The position numbers and the translations under genes are program-made. A DNA stretch of 64,000 bases. Source: CBDEFX01 sp965237635. Lineage in GTDB: Bacteria > Chloroflexota > Dehalococcoidia > Lucifugimonadales > CAUZJF01. The notes under the pieces are model-generated. The model was not told where the DNA came from. It worked only from the letters and a program-made list of their open reading frames with translations, and made no database searches. The stretch is from assembly GCA_965237635.1 (NCBI GenBank), contig CBDEFX010000002.1:558001-622000 (forward strand). Direction: 5' to 3'. Below are positions 32,004-40,771 of this stretch, in pieces; within the stretch, counting starts at the first letter, position 1, and each line of letters starts with the position of its first letter.

Positions 32004-33722
32004 CCCGAATCCACCGAAGGACACCGATGGACGGCGTGAGGAAAGCGGAAGGGGGGTGAGGGAGCTACAGGGGAAATAGCCTGGGTTCCATTTGGGGTAG
32101 GGAGGTCGGCGGACGGTCTTCATCGCCGCACAGGGGCCCCTATGGCCGTCTGCGGGAGCTGCGATGCGCGGGATGGCGAGAGAATACGCAGCAGGGAACT
32201 CTCTCGGACCGGGCTGGCACGAGTCTGCGGGGATCTTCGGTTGTCCGGTGGGTGGGTCGGTCGCCGACGGTGCCGTCAGGCCGGGAGTGGAATGGCTCGC
32301 AGCCGGGCCAAGGCACGGCTGAACTTCTCAGCCCAAGGCCAGCGATCCGGAAGATGCAGGGTCAACCGGCGTGCCGAGCGGGTGAGCCGTCCGGCCAGGG
32401 AGAAGAACCGCCGCCGGAGGGTCTTGGTGGTGGCTATCCGCTCTCCCAGACCGATCCGCGCCGTCCAGCGGGCCAGGTTGTGGGCCATCGTCTGGACGGC
32501 CAGCCAGGCGCCGTTGGCGGCGAAGCGGCCCGAGGGGAGATGGTTCAGCCCGACGCCGTACTTGAGGTCGCGTATGGCATTCTCGATCTCGGCGTGGCGG
32601 CGATGGTCAGCCTCCAGTTCGAGCAACTCCCCGTCCCGGTCGGTGATGAAGCCATGATAGCTGTATTTGGCGAAGAGGGCCAGTTGGGAACCGGGCGTCG
32701 GCTTCACCCGCCGGACGATGAGCCGTACCGGCGCGGCGTCCGCCTCGGCCTGGAAGGGGGTGCAGGTGGTCTCGGCCACATCGGCGGCACCGTCCATCCA
32801 GTAAGGAATCGGCGTCCAGGCATCTTCGGGTATCGCCTCGATGAGATTGTGCAGGCTTTTGTGCTGGCGGATGGTGATGGAGAAGCGGACATCCATCTTG
32901 CGGCAGACGGATACCACGCCATGAGTGTAGAACCCGCTGTCGGCCCGTAGCGTGAGTCGTCCGTCGGCCCCGGCGTAGCGCACCCGTCCCACCGTCTCCC
33001 GCAGGAAGTGGGCGGCGCCGCGGGCGGTGTTGGCCCGGCCCTCGCGCAGCCGGGACATCAGCACGTCTCCGGTGCCGGCGGCGATGGCCGGCAGCGGGTG
33101 GTAGCCCCGCTTGCCGGTATAGCCGTGGTGGCGGGCGCCCTCCTTGGCCAGTCCGTAGGTCTCGCAGATGGTGGAGTCCAGGTCAATGGTCAGGGGCCCG
33201 TCGCCGGGTCCCGCCCCGGCCTGCCAAGCCCGGGCCAGCAACTCGCGGCTCACCCGGTCGAGTTGACGGACGTGGCCCCACCGGAAGCTGCGCAGGAAGG
33301 TGCCCAGGGTGGATGGCGCCTTGACCGTGCCGCCCAGGGTGCAGGCCGTCCCCCCGGTGCGCAACACATCGGCGTCGTCAATGCAGTCGCCCCCAGCCAG
33401 CGCAGACGCCACCAGCGTCATCATCTTGTCGCTCGTGTTCGCCCGCCCCGGGGCATCGCCCAGGTCGAGGCGCTGCCGGACGAGTTCGGGCAGGCCGAGG
33501 TGCCGCGCCAGGGTGGCCGGAAGGAGCAGCCCGGCATTGGCCACCAAGCGGCGGTCGTCGAAGGTGATTTGGATCCGGTCGGGGTGGTTGCGTGGCAGCA
33601 TCTACTGGGTGCTCCTTTTCCGGGGCCGTTTTTTTGCTACAAAACCATTATCCCAGAAGCACAGGAGCACCTTCTTGCCGCCTCAGGACGCTAACCCGAC
33701 GCCCTCCTTCGGTGGATTCGGG
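32004..33722 (-). mobile_element. IS1380-family element, copy C (intact)
   Basis: The element is 1719 bp with 18-bp inverted ends (CCCGAATCCACCGAAGGA) and CTTAG at both sides (31999-32003 and 33723-33727). Its transposase is full length. Confidence 0.95.
32276..33601 (-). CDS. IS1380 transposase (copy C)
   Basis: The 441-residue protein is full length with catalytic D140, D221 and the glutamate in HAEIENAIRDLKYG. It differs from copy D by one visible residue (M61 versus V). An open antisense frame of 232 residues is a shadow. It is a likely source of activity for the broken copies. Confidence 0.95.
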   Translation of the reverse strand: MLPRNHPDRIQITFDDRRLVANAGLLLPATLARHLGLPELVRQRLDLGDAPGRANTSDKMMTLVASALAGGDCIDDADVLRTGGTACTLGGTVKAPSTLGTFLRSFRWGHVRQLDRVSRELLARAWQAGAGPGDGPLTIDLDSTICETYGLAKEGARHHGYTGKRGYHPLPAIAAGTGDVLMSRLREGRANTARGAAHFLRETVGRVRYAGADGRLTLRADSGFYTHGVVSVCRKMDVRFSITIRQHKSLHNLIEAIPEDAWTPIPYWMDGAADVAETTCTPFQAEADAAPVRLIVRRVKPTPGSQLALFAKYSYHGFITDRDGELLELEADHRRHAEIENAIRDLKYGVGLNHLPSGRFAANGAWLAVQTMAHNLARWTARIGLGERIATTKTLRRRFFSLAGRLTRSARRLTLHLPDRWPWAEKFSRALARLRAIPLPA

Positions 33723-33729
33723 CTTAGGA

Positions 33730-33987
33730 GTGATCTACGCTGCCGGTCGATGGGCGAACATCCGAATCGTGGCCTCCTGGATGCCCAGTGGGTTTACTCA
33801 CACCGTCGCGGCGTCAGCCTTCGGGGTCATGGCTACTATCCTGTTGCTGTTGGCCGCGGTCCATCTTGTATTTCAGGGAGTCCGAGGGTCTGGGACGCTC
33901 CTATCGGACGGGCTTGTCGCGCTCGCGTTCTGTCTTGTGTACGCTGTGGCGCTCTATAGGTCGCTGAGACGTCGCTCCACAACCTGA
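33730..33987 (+). CDS. Small membrane protein beside IS1380
   Basis: Up to 85 residues from GTG 33730, or 68 from ATG 33781 (no good Shine-Dalgarno at either). Two hydrophobic helices (FGVMATILLLLAAVHLVF; LLSDGLVALAFCLVYAVALY) separated by a short loop end in a basic tail. No family recognised. The IS1380 ends eight bases upstream, so promoter and 5' end may have been lost. Confidence 0.5.
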   Translation: MIYAAGRWANIRIVASWMPSGFTHTVAASAFGVMATILLLLAAVHLVFQGVRGSGTLLSDGLVALAFCLVYAVALYRSLRRRSTT

Positions 33988-34139
33988 TCTCGCGAAATCC
34001 ACCTAGAACCGGGCAGCGTCTCAGGCACGTAGATAGATGCGGACCCGGTACACGAGGTCCCCGACGGACCGTTCAGGCGCCGTCTGATACCCTCACCCCG
34101 ACAAGCCCTAGTTACCTACCGTTGCAAGGAGATTGTTGA

Positions 34140-36407
34140 ATGCAGGCGTTACTAGGTACACGACTAGCCGCTGACATAAACCTGGTTGCACAGGTGCTCA
34201 TGCTTGCCGGCCTATGGGTCGGCTTCTATTTTGCCCGTACGAAGCAGGGCAACAAGCACGCCAATATGCAGACGGCTGTCGTGCTGGCCCAGCTCTTCTT
34301 CATCTTCTTTGTGATGACCACGAGCTTCTACAACTACGTCGTCGAGGGGCGCACGACCACAGGAATAGTCGCGCAGCTGATGATGATTCATGGAACGATG
34401 GGTCTGGTGGCCGAGGGGTCGGGCATCTACCTCATACTGCGGATGCGCACCCAGCTGATACCACGGCGATTTCGAATCCGCAATTTCAAGCTCCTGATGC
34501 GGGCGACCCTTGTGCTTTGGACGGCAATCGCGATCGGCGGCTTTGCCGTCTACTACTACCGCTACCTGGAGCCGGACTCAGCGAGCACCCCAGGGCCTAC
34601 AGCGCAGCTGCGTCAAGCCGGAGACGACCTGGTGGTCCACGCGGACGAGCTCGAACGCGCTATCTCCAGAGGTAACCTGGGCACGGCGAAGCGACACGCC
34701 GAGCATTTGGTCTTGCTAATCGAGGGACGGACCGGTGAGCATTACAGCGACCTTGACAAAGACGGGACCGTCGAGGACCCGGGCGACGGGACAGGTCTTC
34801 TCGTATACCTGCGACAGGTCGACGACGCCACGGCCGACCGACGCATAGCCGACCTCGTTGAGCAGGTACGAGACCAGCTGCAGAGCGTCAATTCAGACGC
34901 CATCTCAGTGATCGAATCCAGCGAGCTTATACCGGTCGAAGACCTGGGCACGGCCGTGATAACGCTTGCCAAACAGGCGAACACGGAAGGGATCACCGAG
35001 ATCCGGGCAGAGGCGGAACGAGTGGGCATGGAAGCGATGCCGTTTATCCTCGGGGAAGTGCCTGAGGCAAGCGACGAGCCGCAGACGGTCACCGTACCTA
35101 TCGACAAATTCCTGTTCATGCCAAGAAACCTGACGATCGGCAAGGGCTGGACCGTTGTCTGGGTCAACAACGAGGCCCCGAAGCATACGGTCACGGCGGA
35201 CGATGACACTTTCAACTCCGGCGGAATGAGCAAGGGAGACTCTTTTGAGTTTACCTACGACGAAGTAGGGAAGTTCCCCTACTTCTGCCGGTTCCACGGT
35301 GACAAGGGAGACGTTGGGATGGCGGGCTCGATAACCGTCGTTGCATCTGCCGAAGTGGCTGCCGCCCCTCCTCCACCGGCGTCGACGTCAACTCCCGAGC
35401 CAGAGGTTGACGCGACCCCGTTGCCAACATCGACAGCGAGTCCGGAGCCAGAAGAGCCGACTCCCACACACACGCCAGTGGCGACCGCTGTGCCCGTTTT
35501 GCCGACTCCCACACCAACACCGGCCCCGACTCAAACGGTGGCGCCTACGGCAACGCCAACAGCAACCCCCACTGCCACAGCCACTCCAGAAATGGGGACC
35601 TCTACCGCGACACCCGTCGGCGGAGAGGCCGTGGCAGCCGTCGACACCGCAACACCGAGTCCAACAGCTACTGCGACACCCAGTCCGACGGCCACGACGA
35701 TACCGACTCCAACGGCCACCGCGACACCCGCTCCAACTGCTACGCTGGCTCCGACTGCTACACCGGTCGTCACTACAGAGAGCATCGATATCGGCCCGGT
35801 CAAAGACAACACGCTCTTCGAGAGTGAACCAGGCTCACTAAGCAACGGCGCTGGGCAGCATTTCTTTGCGGGTACGACCAACGGTGGCGAGATTCGTCGC
35901 GGGCTAATCGCGTTCGATGTTGCAGGAAGCATCCCCGCTGGCTCGACGATCACGAGCGTCAGGCTCAAGCTTTCCCTGTCCCGAACCCAAGCTGGACCGC
36001 AAACAGTCAAGCTACACAGGCTGGCGGCCGACTGGGGAGAGGGCCTCTCTGCAGCCTCGCTCAATCCTGGTGGCAGCGGTGGGGGCGGGGGCGCTGCCGC
36101 AGCTACAGGGGATGCCACCTGGGTGCATACTTTCTTCGATACGGCGGTGTGGGCTACGCCAGGGGGTGAGTTCTCGTCGGTGGCCAGCGCCGAGACGGAC
36201 GTCAGCGACCCTGGGTTTTTCACGTGGAGATCAGACCAGCTGGTCAGAGACGTACGGGACTGGCTCGATGACCCCTCGACAAACTTCGGGTGGATCATTC
36301 TCAGCGACGAGGCAGAGAATCAGACTTCGAAGCGGTTCGACAGCAAGGAAAACGACAACGAGGCCAACCGGCCGGTGTTGACCGTAGAGTTCACGTCCAG
36401 GGGCTAG
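34140..36407 (+). CDS. Membrane-anchored cupredoxin protein with DNRLRE-like C-terminal domain
   Basis: The 755-residue protein begins after AAGGAG (8 bases before). Four membrane helices lie at about 12-32, 44-66, 78-102 and 122-144, like a DUF420-type bundle. A helical, acidic region follows, then a plastocyanin-like domain (about 316-402) with copper ligands H348, C383, H386 and M394. A long Pro/Thr/Ala linker (405-550) leads to a beta-sandwich of the DNRLRE/CBM96 type (KDNTLFESEPGSLSNG, RRGLIAFDV). It is probably a surface-exposed copper electron carrier with a binding domain. The combination is unusual. Confidence 0.8.
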   Translation: MQALLGTRLAADINLVAQVLMLAGLWVGFYFARTKQGNKHANMQTAVVLAQLFFIFFVMTTSFYNYVVEGRTTTGIVAQLMMIHGTMGLVAEGSGIYLILRMRTQLIPRRFRIRNFKLLMRATLVLWTAIAIGGFAVYYYRYLEPDSASTPGPTAQLRQAGDDLVVHADELERAISRGNLGTAKRHAEHLVLLIEGRTGEHYSDLDKDGTVEDPGDGTGLLVYLRQVDDATADRRIADLVEQVRDQLQSVNSDAISVIESSELIPVEDLGTAVITLAKQANTEGITEIRAEAERVGMEAMPFILGEVPEASDEPQTVTVPIDKFLFMPRNLTIGKGWTVVWVNNEAPKHTVTADDDTFNSGGMSKGDSFEFTYDEVGKFPYFCRFHGDKGDVGMAGSITVVASAEVAAAPPPPASTSTPEPEVDATPLPTSTASPEPEEPTPTHTPVATAVPVLPTPTPTPAPTQTVAPTATPTATPTATATPEMGTSTATPVGGEAVAAVDTATPSPTATATPSPTATTIPTPTATATPAPTATLAPTATPVVTTESIDIGPVKDNTLFESEPGSLSNGAGQHFFAGTTNGGEIRRGLIAFDVAGSIPAGSTITSVRLKLSLSRTQAGPQTVKLHRLAADWGEGLSAASLNPGGSGGGGGAAAATGDATWVHTFFDTAVWATPGGEFSSVASAETDVSDPGFFTWRSDQLVRDVRDWLDDPSTNFGWIILSDEAENQTSKRFDSKENDNEANRPVLTVEFTSRG
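35350..35790 (+). repeat. Thr-Pro-Ala tandem-repeat linker region
   Basis: Degenerate ACNCCN-rich repeats encode runs such as TPTPTATATP. They form the linker between the copper domain and the C-terminal domain. Codon-level degeneracy shows selection for the protein rather than simple DNA slippage. Confidence 0.7.
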
Positions 36408-36496
36408 CGGTCGAATCGGCTCCCCAGACACCGTCCTAGCATTTACCCAGGTCACCACCTAACCCATGTGCAAGTTCATAAATAAGAACGAGGCGG

Positions 36497-36549
36497 ACCG
36501 GACGTTTTCTGACCCCGACGCCGCGTCGGGGGAAGAATCTGGGGTGGGG
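36497..36549 (-). repeat. Dispersed ~55-bp repeat, copy 1
   Basis: On the minus strand: CCCCACCCCAGATTCTTC, a CCCCGACGCGGCGTCGGGG hairpin, then AGAAAAC. The same order occurs at 49596-49651 and 63463-63515. It fills the gap between the cupredoxin gene and the broken GIY-YIG gene; I see nothing else there. Confidence 0.65.
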
Positions 36550-36586
36550 ATTTGGGTCATGCAGTGAGTCAGTACACTTTTACATC

Positions 36587-36883
36587 ATGAGTAGTTACCG
36601 AGGAACGCTTTACACTGGCGTGACTAGCACTTGGACCGTCGACTATATGAGCATCGACACAAGCTGATGCCAGGGTTCACCAAGAGGTACAATGTCTTGA
36701 GGCTCGTGTATTGGCAAGCCACTGAGAGCCTGGAATCCGCCAGAACCAGTGGAGAAGCAGATTAAGGGGTGGCGTCGAAGTCAGAAGGTCGAGCTCATCG
36801 AAACGGAAAATTCCAATTGGATAGACCTGTCCGATTTGTGGGACGAAAGAACCCCACAACCCCAGGCCCTTCGTCCGCCTAAG
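36587..36883 (+). pseudogene. GIY-YIG nuclease (UPF0213-type), frameshifted
   Basis: ATG 36587 opens MSSYRGTLYTGVTS. In the next frame YEHRHKLMPGFTKRYNVLRL follows, then VYWQATESLES. A third frame gives EKQIKGWRRSQKVELIETEN and WIDLSDLW. Together they make a whole ~90-residue GIY-YIG domain broken by two shifts. IS1380 copy D is inserted in its 3' end at 36884. Confidence 0.8.
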
Positions 36884-38602
36884 CCCGAATCCACCGAAGG
36901 AGGGCGTCGGGTTAGCGTCCTGAGGCGGCAAGAAGGCGCTCCTGTGCTTCTGGGATAATGGTTTTGTAGCAAAAAAACGGCCCCGGAAAAGGAGCACCCA
37001 GTAGATGCTGCCACGCAACCACCCCGACCGGATCCAAATCACCTTCGACGACCGCCGCTTGGTGGCCAATGCCGGGCTGCTCCTTCCGGCCACCCTGGCG
37101 CGGCACCTCGGCCTGCCCGAACTCGTCCGGCAGCGCCTCGACCTGGGCGATGCCCCGGGGCGGGCGAACACGAGCGACAAGATGGTGACGCTGGTGGCGT
37201 CTGCGCTGGCTGGGGGCGACTGCATTGACGACGCCGATGTGTTGCGCACCGGGGGGACGGCCTGCACCCTGGGCGGCACGGTCAAGGCGCCATCCACCCT
37301 GGGCACCTTCCTGCGCAGCTTCCGGTGGGGCCACGTCCGTCAACTCGACCGGGTGAGCCGCGAGTTGCTGGCCCGGGCTTGGCAGGCCGGGGCGGGACCC
37401 GGCGACGGGCCCCTGACCATTGACCTGGACTCCACCATCTGCGAGACCTACGGACTGGCCAAGGAGGGCGCCCGCCACCACGGCTATACCGGCAAGCGGG
37501 GCTACCACCCGCTGCCGGCCATCGCCGCCGGCACCGGAGACGTGCTGATGTCCCGGCTGCGCGAGGGCCGGGCCAACACCGCCCGCGGCGCCGCCCACTT
37601 CCTGCGGGAGACGGTGGGACGGGTGCGCTACGCCGGGGCCGACGGACGACTCACGCTACGGGCCGACAGCGGGTTCTACACTCATGGCGTGGTATCCGTC
37701 TGCCGCAAGATGGATGTCCGCTTCTCCATCACCATCCGCCAGCACAAAAGCCTGCACAATCTCATCGAGGCGATACCCGAAGATGCCTGGACGCCGATTC
37801 CTTACTGGATGGACGGTGCCGCCGATGTGGCCGAGACCACCTGCACTCCCTTCCAGGCCGAGGCGGACGCCGCGCCGGTACGGCTCATCGTCCGGCGGGT
37901 GAAGCCGACGCCCGGTTCCCAACTGGCCCTCTTCGCCAAATACAGCTATCATGGCTTCATCACCGACCGGGACGGGGAGTTGCTCGAACTGGAGGCTGAC
38001 CATCGCCGCCACGCCGAGATCGAGAATGCCATACGCGACCTCAAGTACGGCGTCGGGCTGAACCATCTCCCCTCGGGCCGCTTCGCCGCCAACGGCGCCT
38101 GGCTGGCCGTCCAGACGATGGCCCACAACCTGGCCCGCTGGACGGCGCGGATCGGTCTGGGAGAGCGGATAGCCACCACCAAGACCCTCCGGCGGCGGTT
38201 CTTCTCCCTGGCCGGACGGCTCACCCGCTCGGCACGCCGGTTGACCCTGCATCTTCCGGATCGCTGGCCTTGGGCTGAGAAGTTCAGCCGTGCCTTGGCC
38301 CGGCTGCGAGCCATTCCACTCCCGGCCTGACGGCACCGTCGGCGACCGACACACCCACCGGACAACCGAAGATCCCCGCAGACTCGTGCCAGCCCGGTCC
38401 GAGAGAGTTCCCTGCTGCGTATTCTCTCGCCATCCCGCGCATCGCAGCTCCCGCAGACGGCCATAGGGGCCCCTGTGCGGCGATGAAGACCGTCCGCCGA
38501 CCTCCCTACCCCAAATGGAACCCAGGCTATTTCCCCTGTAGCTCCCTCACCCCCCTTCCGCTTTCCTCACGCCGTCCATCGGTGTCCTTCGGTGGATTCG
38601 GG
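36884..38602 (+). mobile_element. IS1380-family element, copy D (intact)
   Basis: The element is 1719 bp with the same inverted ends as the other copies and CTAAG at both sides (36879-36883 and 38603-38607). Confidence 0.95.
37005..38330 (+). CDS. IS1380 transposase (copy D)
   Basis: The full-length 441-residue transposase keeps all DDE motifs (IDLDSTICETYG, LRADSGFY, HAEIENAIRDLKYG). The upstream region (36884-37004) and ribosome site GGAGCA are the same as in copy C. Confidence 0.95.
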   Translation: MLPRNHPDRIQITFDDRRLVANAGLLLPATLARHLGLPELVRQRLDLGDAPGRANTSDKMVTLVASALAGGDCIDDADVLRTGGTACTLGGTVKAPSTLGTFLRSFRWGHVRQLDRVSRELLARAWQAGAGPGDGPLTIDLDSTICETYGLAKEGARHHGYTGKRGYHPLPAIAAGTGDVLMSRLREGRANTARGAAHFLRETVGRVRYAGADGRLTLRADSGFYTHGVVSVCRKMDVRFSITIRQHKSLHNLIEAIPEDAWTPIPYWMDGAADVAETTCTPFQAEADAAPVRLIVRRVKPTPGSQLALFAKYSYHGFITDRDGELLELEADHRRHAEIENAIRDLKYGVGLNHLPSGRFAANGAWLAVQTMAHNLARWTARIGLGERIATTKTLRRRFFSLAGRLTRSARRLTLHLPDRWPWAEKFSRALARLRAIPLPA

Positions 38603-38618
38603 CTAAGGGGGACCGCAG

Positions 38619-38939
38619 ATGGTTATGACTGCGTTGAGTGCGCTGAGGCTCCTCGCGATCGGACTCCCGATTGGTCGGGAGGCACAGCTGCTCTACAAGA
38701 CGGTGCGCGAGAGGAGGAGCGGAGACTCCTCTACAGCCGAGGACGTCGGGGTACGACTCGACGGACTCGATGCCGACCAGGAACGGCAGGCCGAGCTCAT
38801 CGCGCGAATTGCAGCTCGGAACGAGGAGTTGGCGCAGGCCCTACGGGTCGTTTCTGCTCGCGCGACGGTGCTTGTTTGGGTGTCCGGGGTCGCGTTGGTG
38901 CTGGCCTTTGTCGCCGTCGGGGTTGCGCTTCTGCAATAG
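38619..38939 (+). CDS. Small coiled-coil membrane protein
   Basis: The 106-residue protein has a polar coiled-coil stretch (RLDGLDADQERQAELIARIA) and a C-terminal membrane helix (ATVLVWVSGVALVLAFVAVGVALL). IS1380 copy D ends 16 bases before its ATG, so it now depends on a promoter inside the IS or has lost expression. No family recognised. Confidence 0.6.
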   Translation: MVMTALSALRLLAIGLPIGREAQLLYKTVRERRSGDSSTAEDVGVRLDGLDADQERQAELIARIAARNEELAQALRVVSARATVLVWVSGVALVLAFVAVGVALLQ

Positions 38940-39075
38940 ACTCGGCTAGACGTAGATACTACCGTATCGACCGCCTGACGCTCTCCTCCGATTGAACCTC
39001 TGGGCTCTCTCTAAAGCACGTTACCAGCGCGGCGCAGAAACCCATTCGACCATCCCCCTGACCCCCTTCCTGTCC

Positions 39076-40361
39076 TGTATAGACCGGGGACATAGCTTAC
39101 ACATGTTCGGGGACATGGTGGACACCATAATAGGCATGACTTTATTACAAGGAGGTGGTCATGCCATGGAAGGAGATGTCCGATATGTCTCAGAGGAGAG
39201 AGTTCGTGGAGTTGGCGCAGGCTGAAGGCACCAACAAAAGGGGCCTTTGCCGTCGCTTCGGGATCAGTCCTACGACTGGATATAAGTGGCTTGGGCGTTT
39301 CCGTGAAGGGAGCGAGGCAGGCCTGGTCGAGCTGCCGCGGCGGCCTCACTACTCGCCTGCACGTACCCCATCGCAGGTTGAGCAGGCGGTGCTGTCTGCC
39401 CGTGCGGCCCATCCGGCCTGGGGAGCTCGTAAGCTGCGACGGTGGCTTTTGGAGCGCAGGGATGTGTTTGAGGCGGACATGCCGGCCCCCAGTACTATCA
39501 CGGCGATCTTGCGTCGTCATGGCCGCATTGACCCCGCCGAGGGGCCCGAGCACCGTTCCTGGCAGCGATTTGAACACCAGGCACCCAACGACCTGTGGCA
39601 GATGGACTTCAAAGGCCACTTCCCCCTTACCCGAGGACGCTGCCACCCTCTGACTGTTCTGGACGATCACTCTCGGTTTGCCTTGGGGCTGCAGGCCTGC
39701 GGTAACGAGCAGGGAGAGATGGTGCAACAGCGCCTGACGGCTATCTTCCGGCGCTACGGCCTGCCCAACACAATGTTGATGGACAATGGCTCCCCGTGGG
39801 GCCATGACCAAGACCACCCCTACACACCTTTTACAGTCTGGCTGCTGAGGTTGGGCATCGGAGTCAGTCATGGACGCCCTTATCACCCTCAGACACAGGG
39901 AAAAGATGAGCGCTTCCACCGAACCATGACCGTTGAAGTGCTGCAGGGGAGCAACTTCACTGATCTGGCGCACTGCCAGAGAGCCTTCGACCTGTGGCGG
40001 GACATCTACAACTTGGAGCAGCCCCATGACGCCCTTGACCTTGCTACTCCGGCCACCAAGTACCAAGTGAGCCAAAGACTGTTTCCCGAGATCCTTCCAC
40101 CCTTGGAATACGAACCAACTGACCTGGTACGCCGTGTTCACGACAAAGGTAGGCTCCAGTTGTTTGGCCGTATCTTCAAGGTGCCTAAGGCCTTCAAGGG
40201 CATGCCAGTGGCTATTCGGCCGACAACTGACGATGGAGTCTGGAACGTCTTCTTCGCCACTCATCAAATCGCCCAGCTTGACCTCAGGCACGATGCCTAA
40301 CATACTCAAATGTGTCCACCATGTCTCCGAACACCCGTCCACCATGTGTCCGGTCCATACA
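39076..40361 (+). mobile_element. IS481-family element, complete
   Basis: The element is 1286 bp. The left end TGTATAGACCGGGGACAT and the inverted right end TGTATGGACCGGACACAT are related; both also contain ACATGGTGGACA further in. A target duplication could be as short as GTC and is uncertain. Confidence 0.8.
39155..40300 (+). CDS. IS481-family transposase
   Basis: The protein is 381 residues long from the first start; a better start is probably ATG 39164 or 39185. It has an N-terminal helix-turn-helix (NKRGLCRRFGISPTTGYKWL) and a DDE core: WQMDFKGHF, MDNGSPWG and QGKDERFHRT. It is intact. A 537-residue open frame on the opposite strand is a shadow. Confidence 0.92.
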   Translation: MVMPWKEMSDMSQRREFVELAQAEGTNKRGLCRRFGISPTTGYKWLGRFREGSEAGLVELPRRPHYSPARTPSQVEQAVLSARAAHPAWGARKLRRWLLERRDVFEADMPAPSTITAILRRHGRIDPAEGPEHRSWQRFEHQAPNDLWQMDFKGHFPLTRGRCHPLTVLDDHSRFALGLQACGNEQGEMVQQRLTAIFRRYGLPNTMLMDNGSPWGHDQDHPYTPFTVWLLRLGIGVSHGRPYHPQTQGKDERFHRTMTVEVLQGSNFTDLAHCQRAFDLWRDIYNLEQPHDALDLATPATKYQVSQRLFPEILPPLEYEPTDLVRRVHDKGRLQLFGRIFKVPKAFKGMPVAIRPTTDDGVWNVFFATHQIAQLDLRHDA

Positions 40362-40629
40362 GGTCCAGGAAGGGGGAAGAAATGAAATGATATCTGAGGG
40401 ACACCCTCAGACTCCCGGCAAGGGGCTTTGCCCCTCTGCACTCCCCATCTATCAACCTGTTGGCGTTGATGACCTACAAGATTACGCTTAATTGTGAAAA
40501 ATTTATCGGAAGTTGCTGGCATCATCATCGATAAAAACGGCGGTGGAAGGAAAAAATCTCGACGGGCGGAAAGGGCTACGCTTTCCTGACCGCATCGGCT
40601 AATAGTGCCGGATTTCACAAACATTATCG
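40362..40629. other. Gene-free gap with two hairpins
   Basis: Two hairpins lie side by side, CTGAGGG-ACA-CCCTCAG at 40394-40410 and AGGGGC-TTT-GCCCCT at 40421-40435. The rest of the gap up to the tRNA promoter is more A+T rich than its surroundings and shows no gene. Confidence 0.5.
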
Positions 40630-40658
40630 TTGCGGCATAGGTGAACCTCTGATATATT
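40630..40658 (+). promoter_or_regulatory. Promoter for tRNA-Ser(GCT) and probably miaB
   Basis: TTGCGG (40630-40635) and TATATT (40653-40658) are 17 bases apart, ending 12 bases before the tRNA. MiaB follows the tRNA after nine bases with no room for another promoter, so they may be one transcript. Confidence 0.5.
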
Positions 40659-40670
40659 GGTCTTCAAAGT

Positions 40671-40762
40671 GGAGGGATCGCATAGTGGCCTAGTGCGGGC
40701 GCCTGCTAAGCGCTTAGAAGGAGTAATCCCTCTCATGGGTTCGAATCCCATTCCCTCCGCCA
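40671..40762 (+). tRNA. tRNA-Ser (anticodon GCT)
   Basis: The acceptor GGAGGGA pairs with TCCCTCC (40752-40758), with discriminator G and an encoded CCA (40760-40762). The anticodon stem GGCGC/GCGCT holds the loop CTGCTAA with GCT at 40705-40707. A long variable arm (class II) and a T-arm with TTCGAAT are present. It reads AGC and AGU. Confidence 0.95.
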
Positions 40763-40771
40763 GAGTTGGAC

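Noticed and set aside
32252..32950. Open frames of 171-232 codons opposite every IS1380 transposase
   Set aside because: They recur only because the IS recurs; no start signals or motifs.
39011..40624. A 537-codon open frame on the minus strand
   Set aside because: It covers the IS481 transposase in antisense and shows no family motif; long shadows are common in GC-rich DNA.
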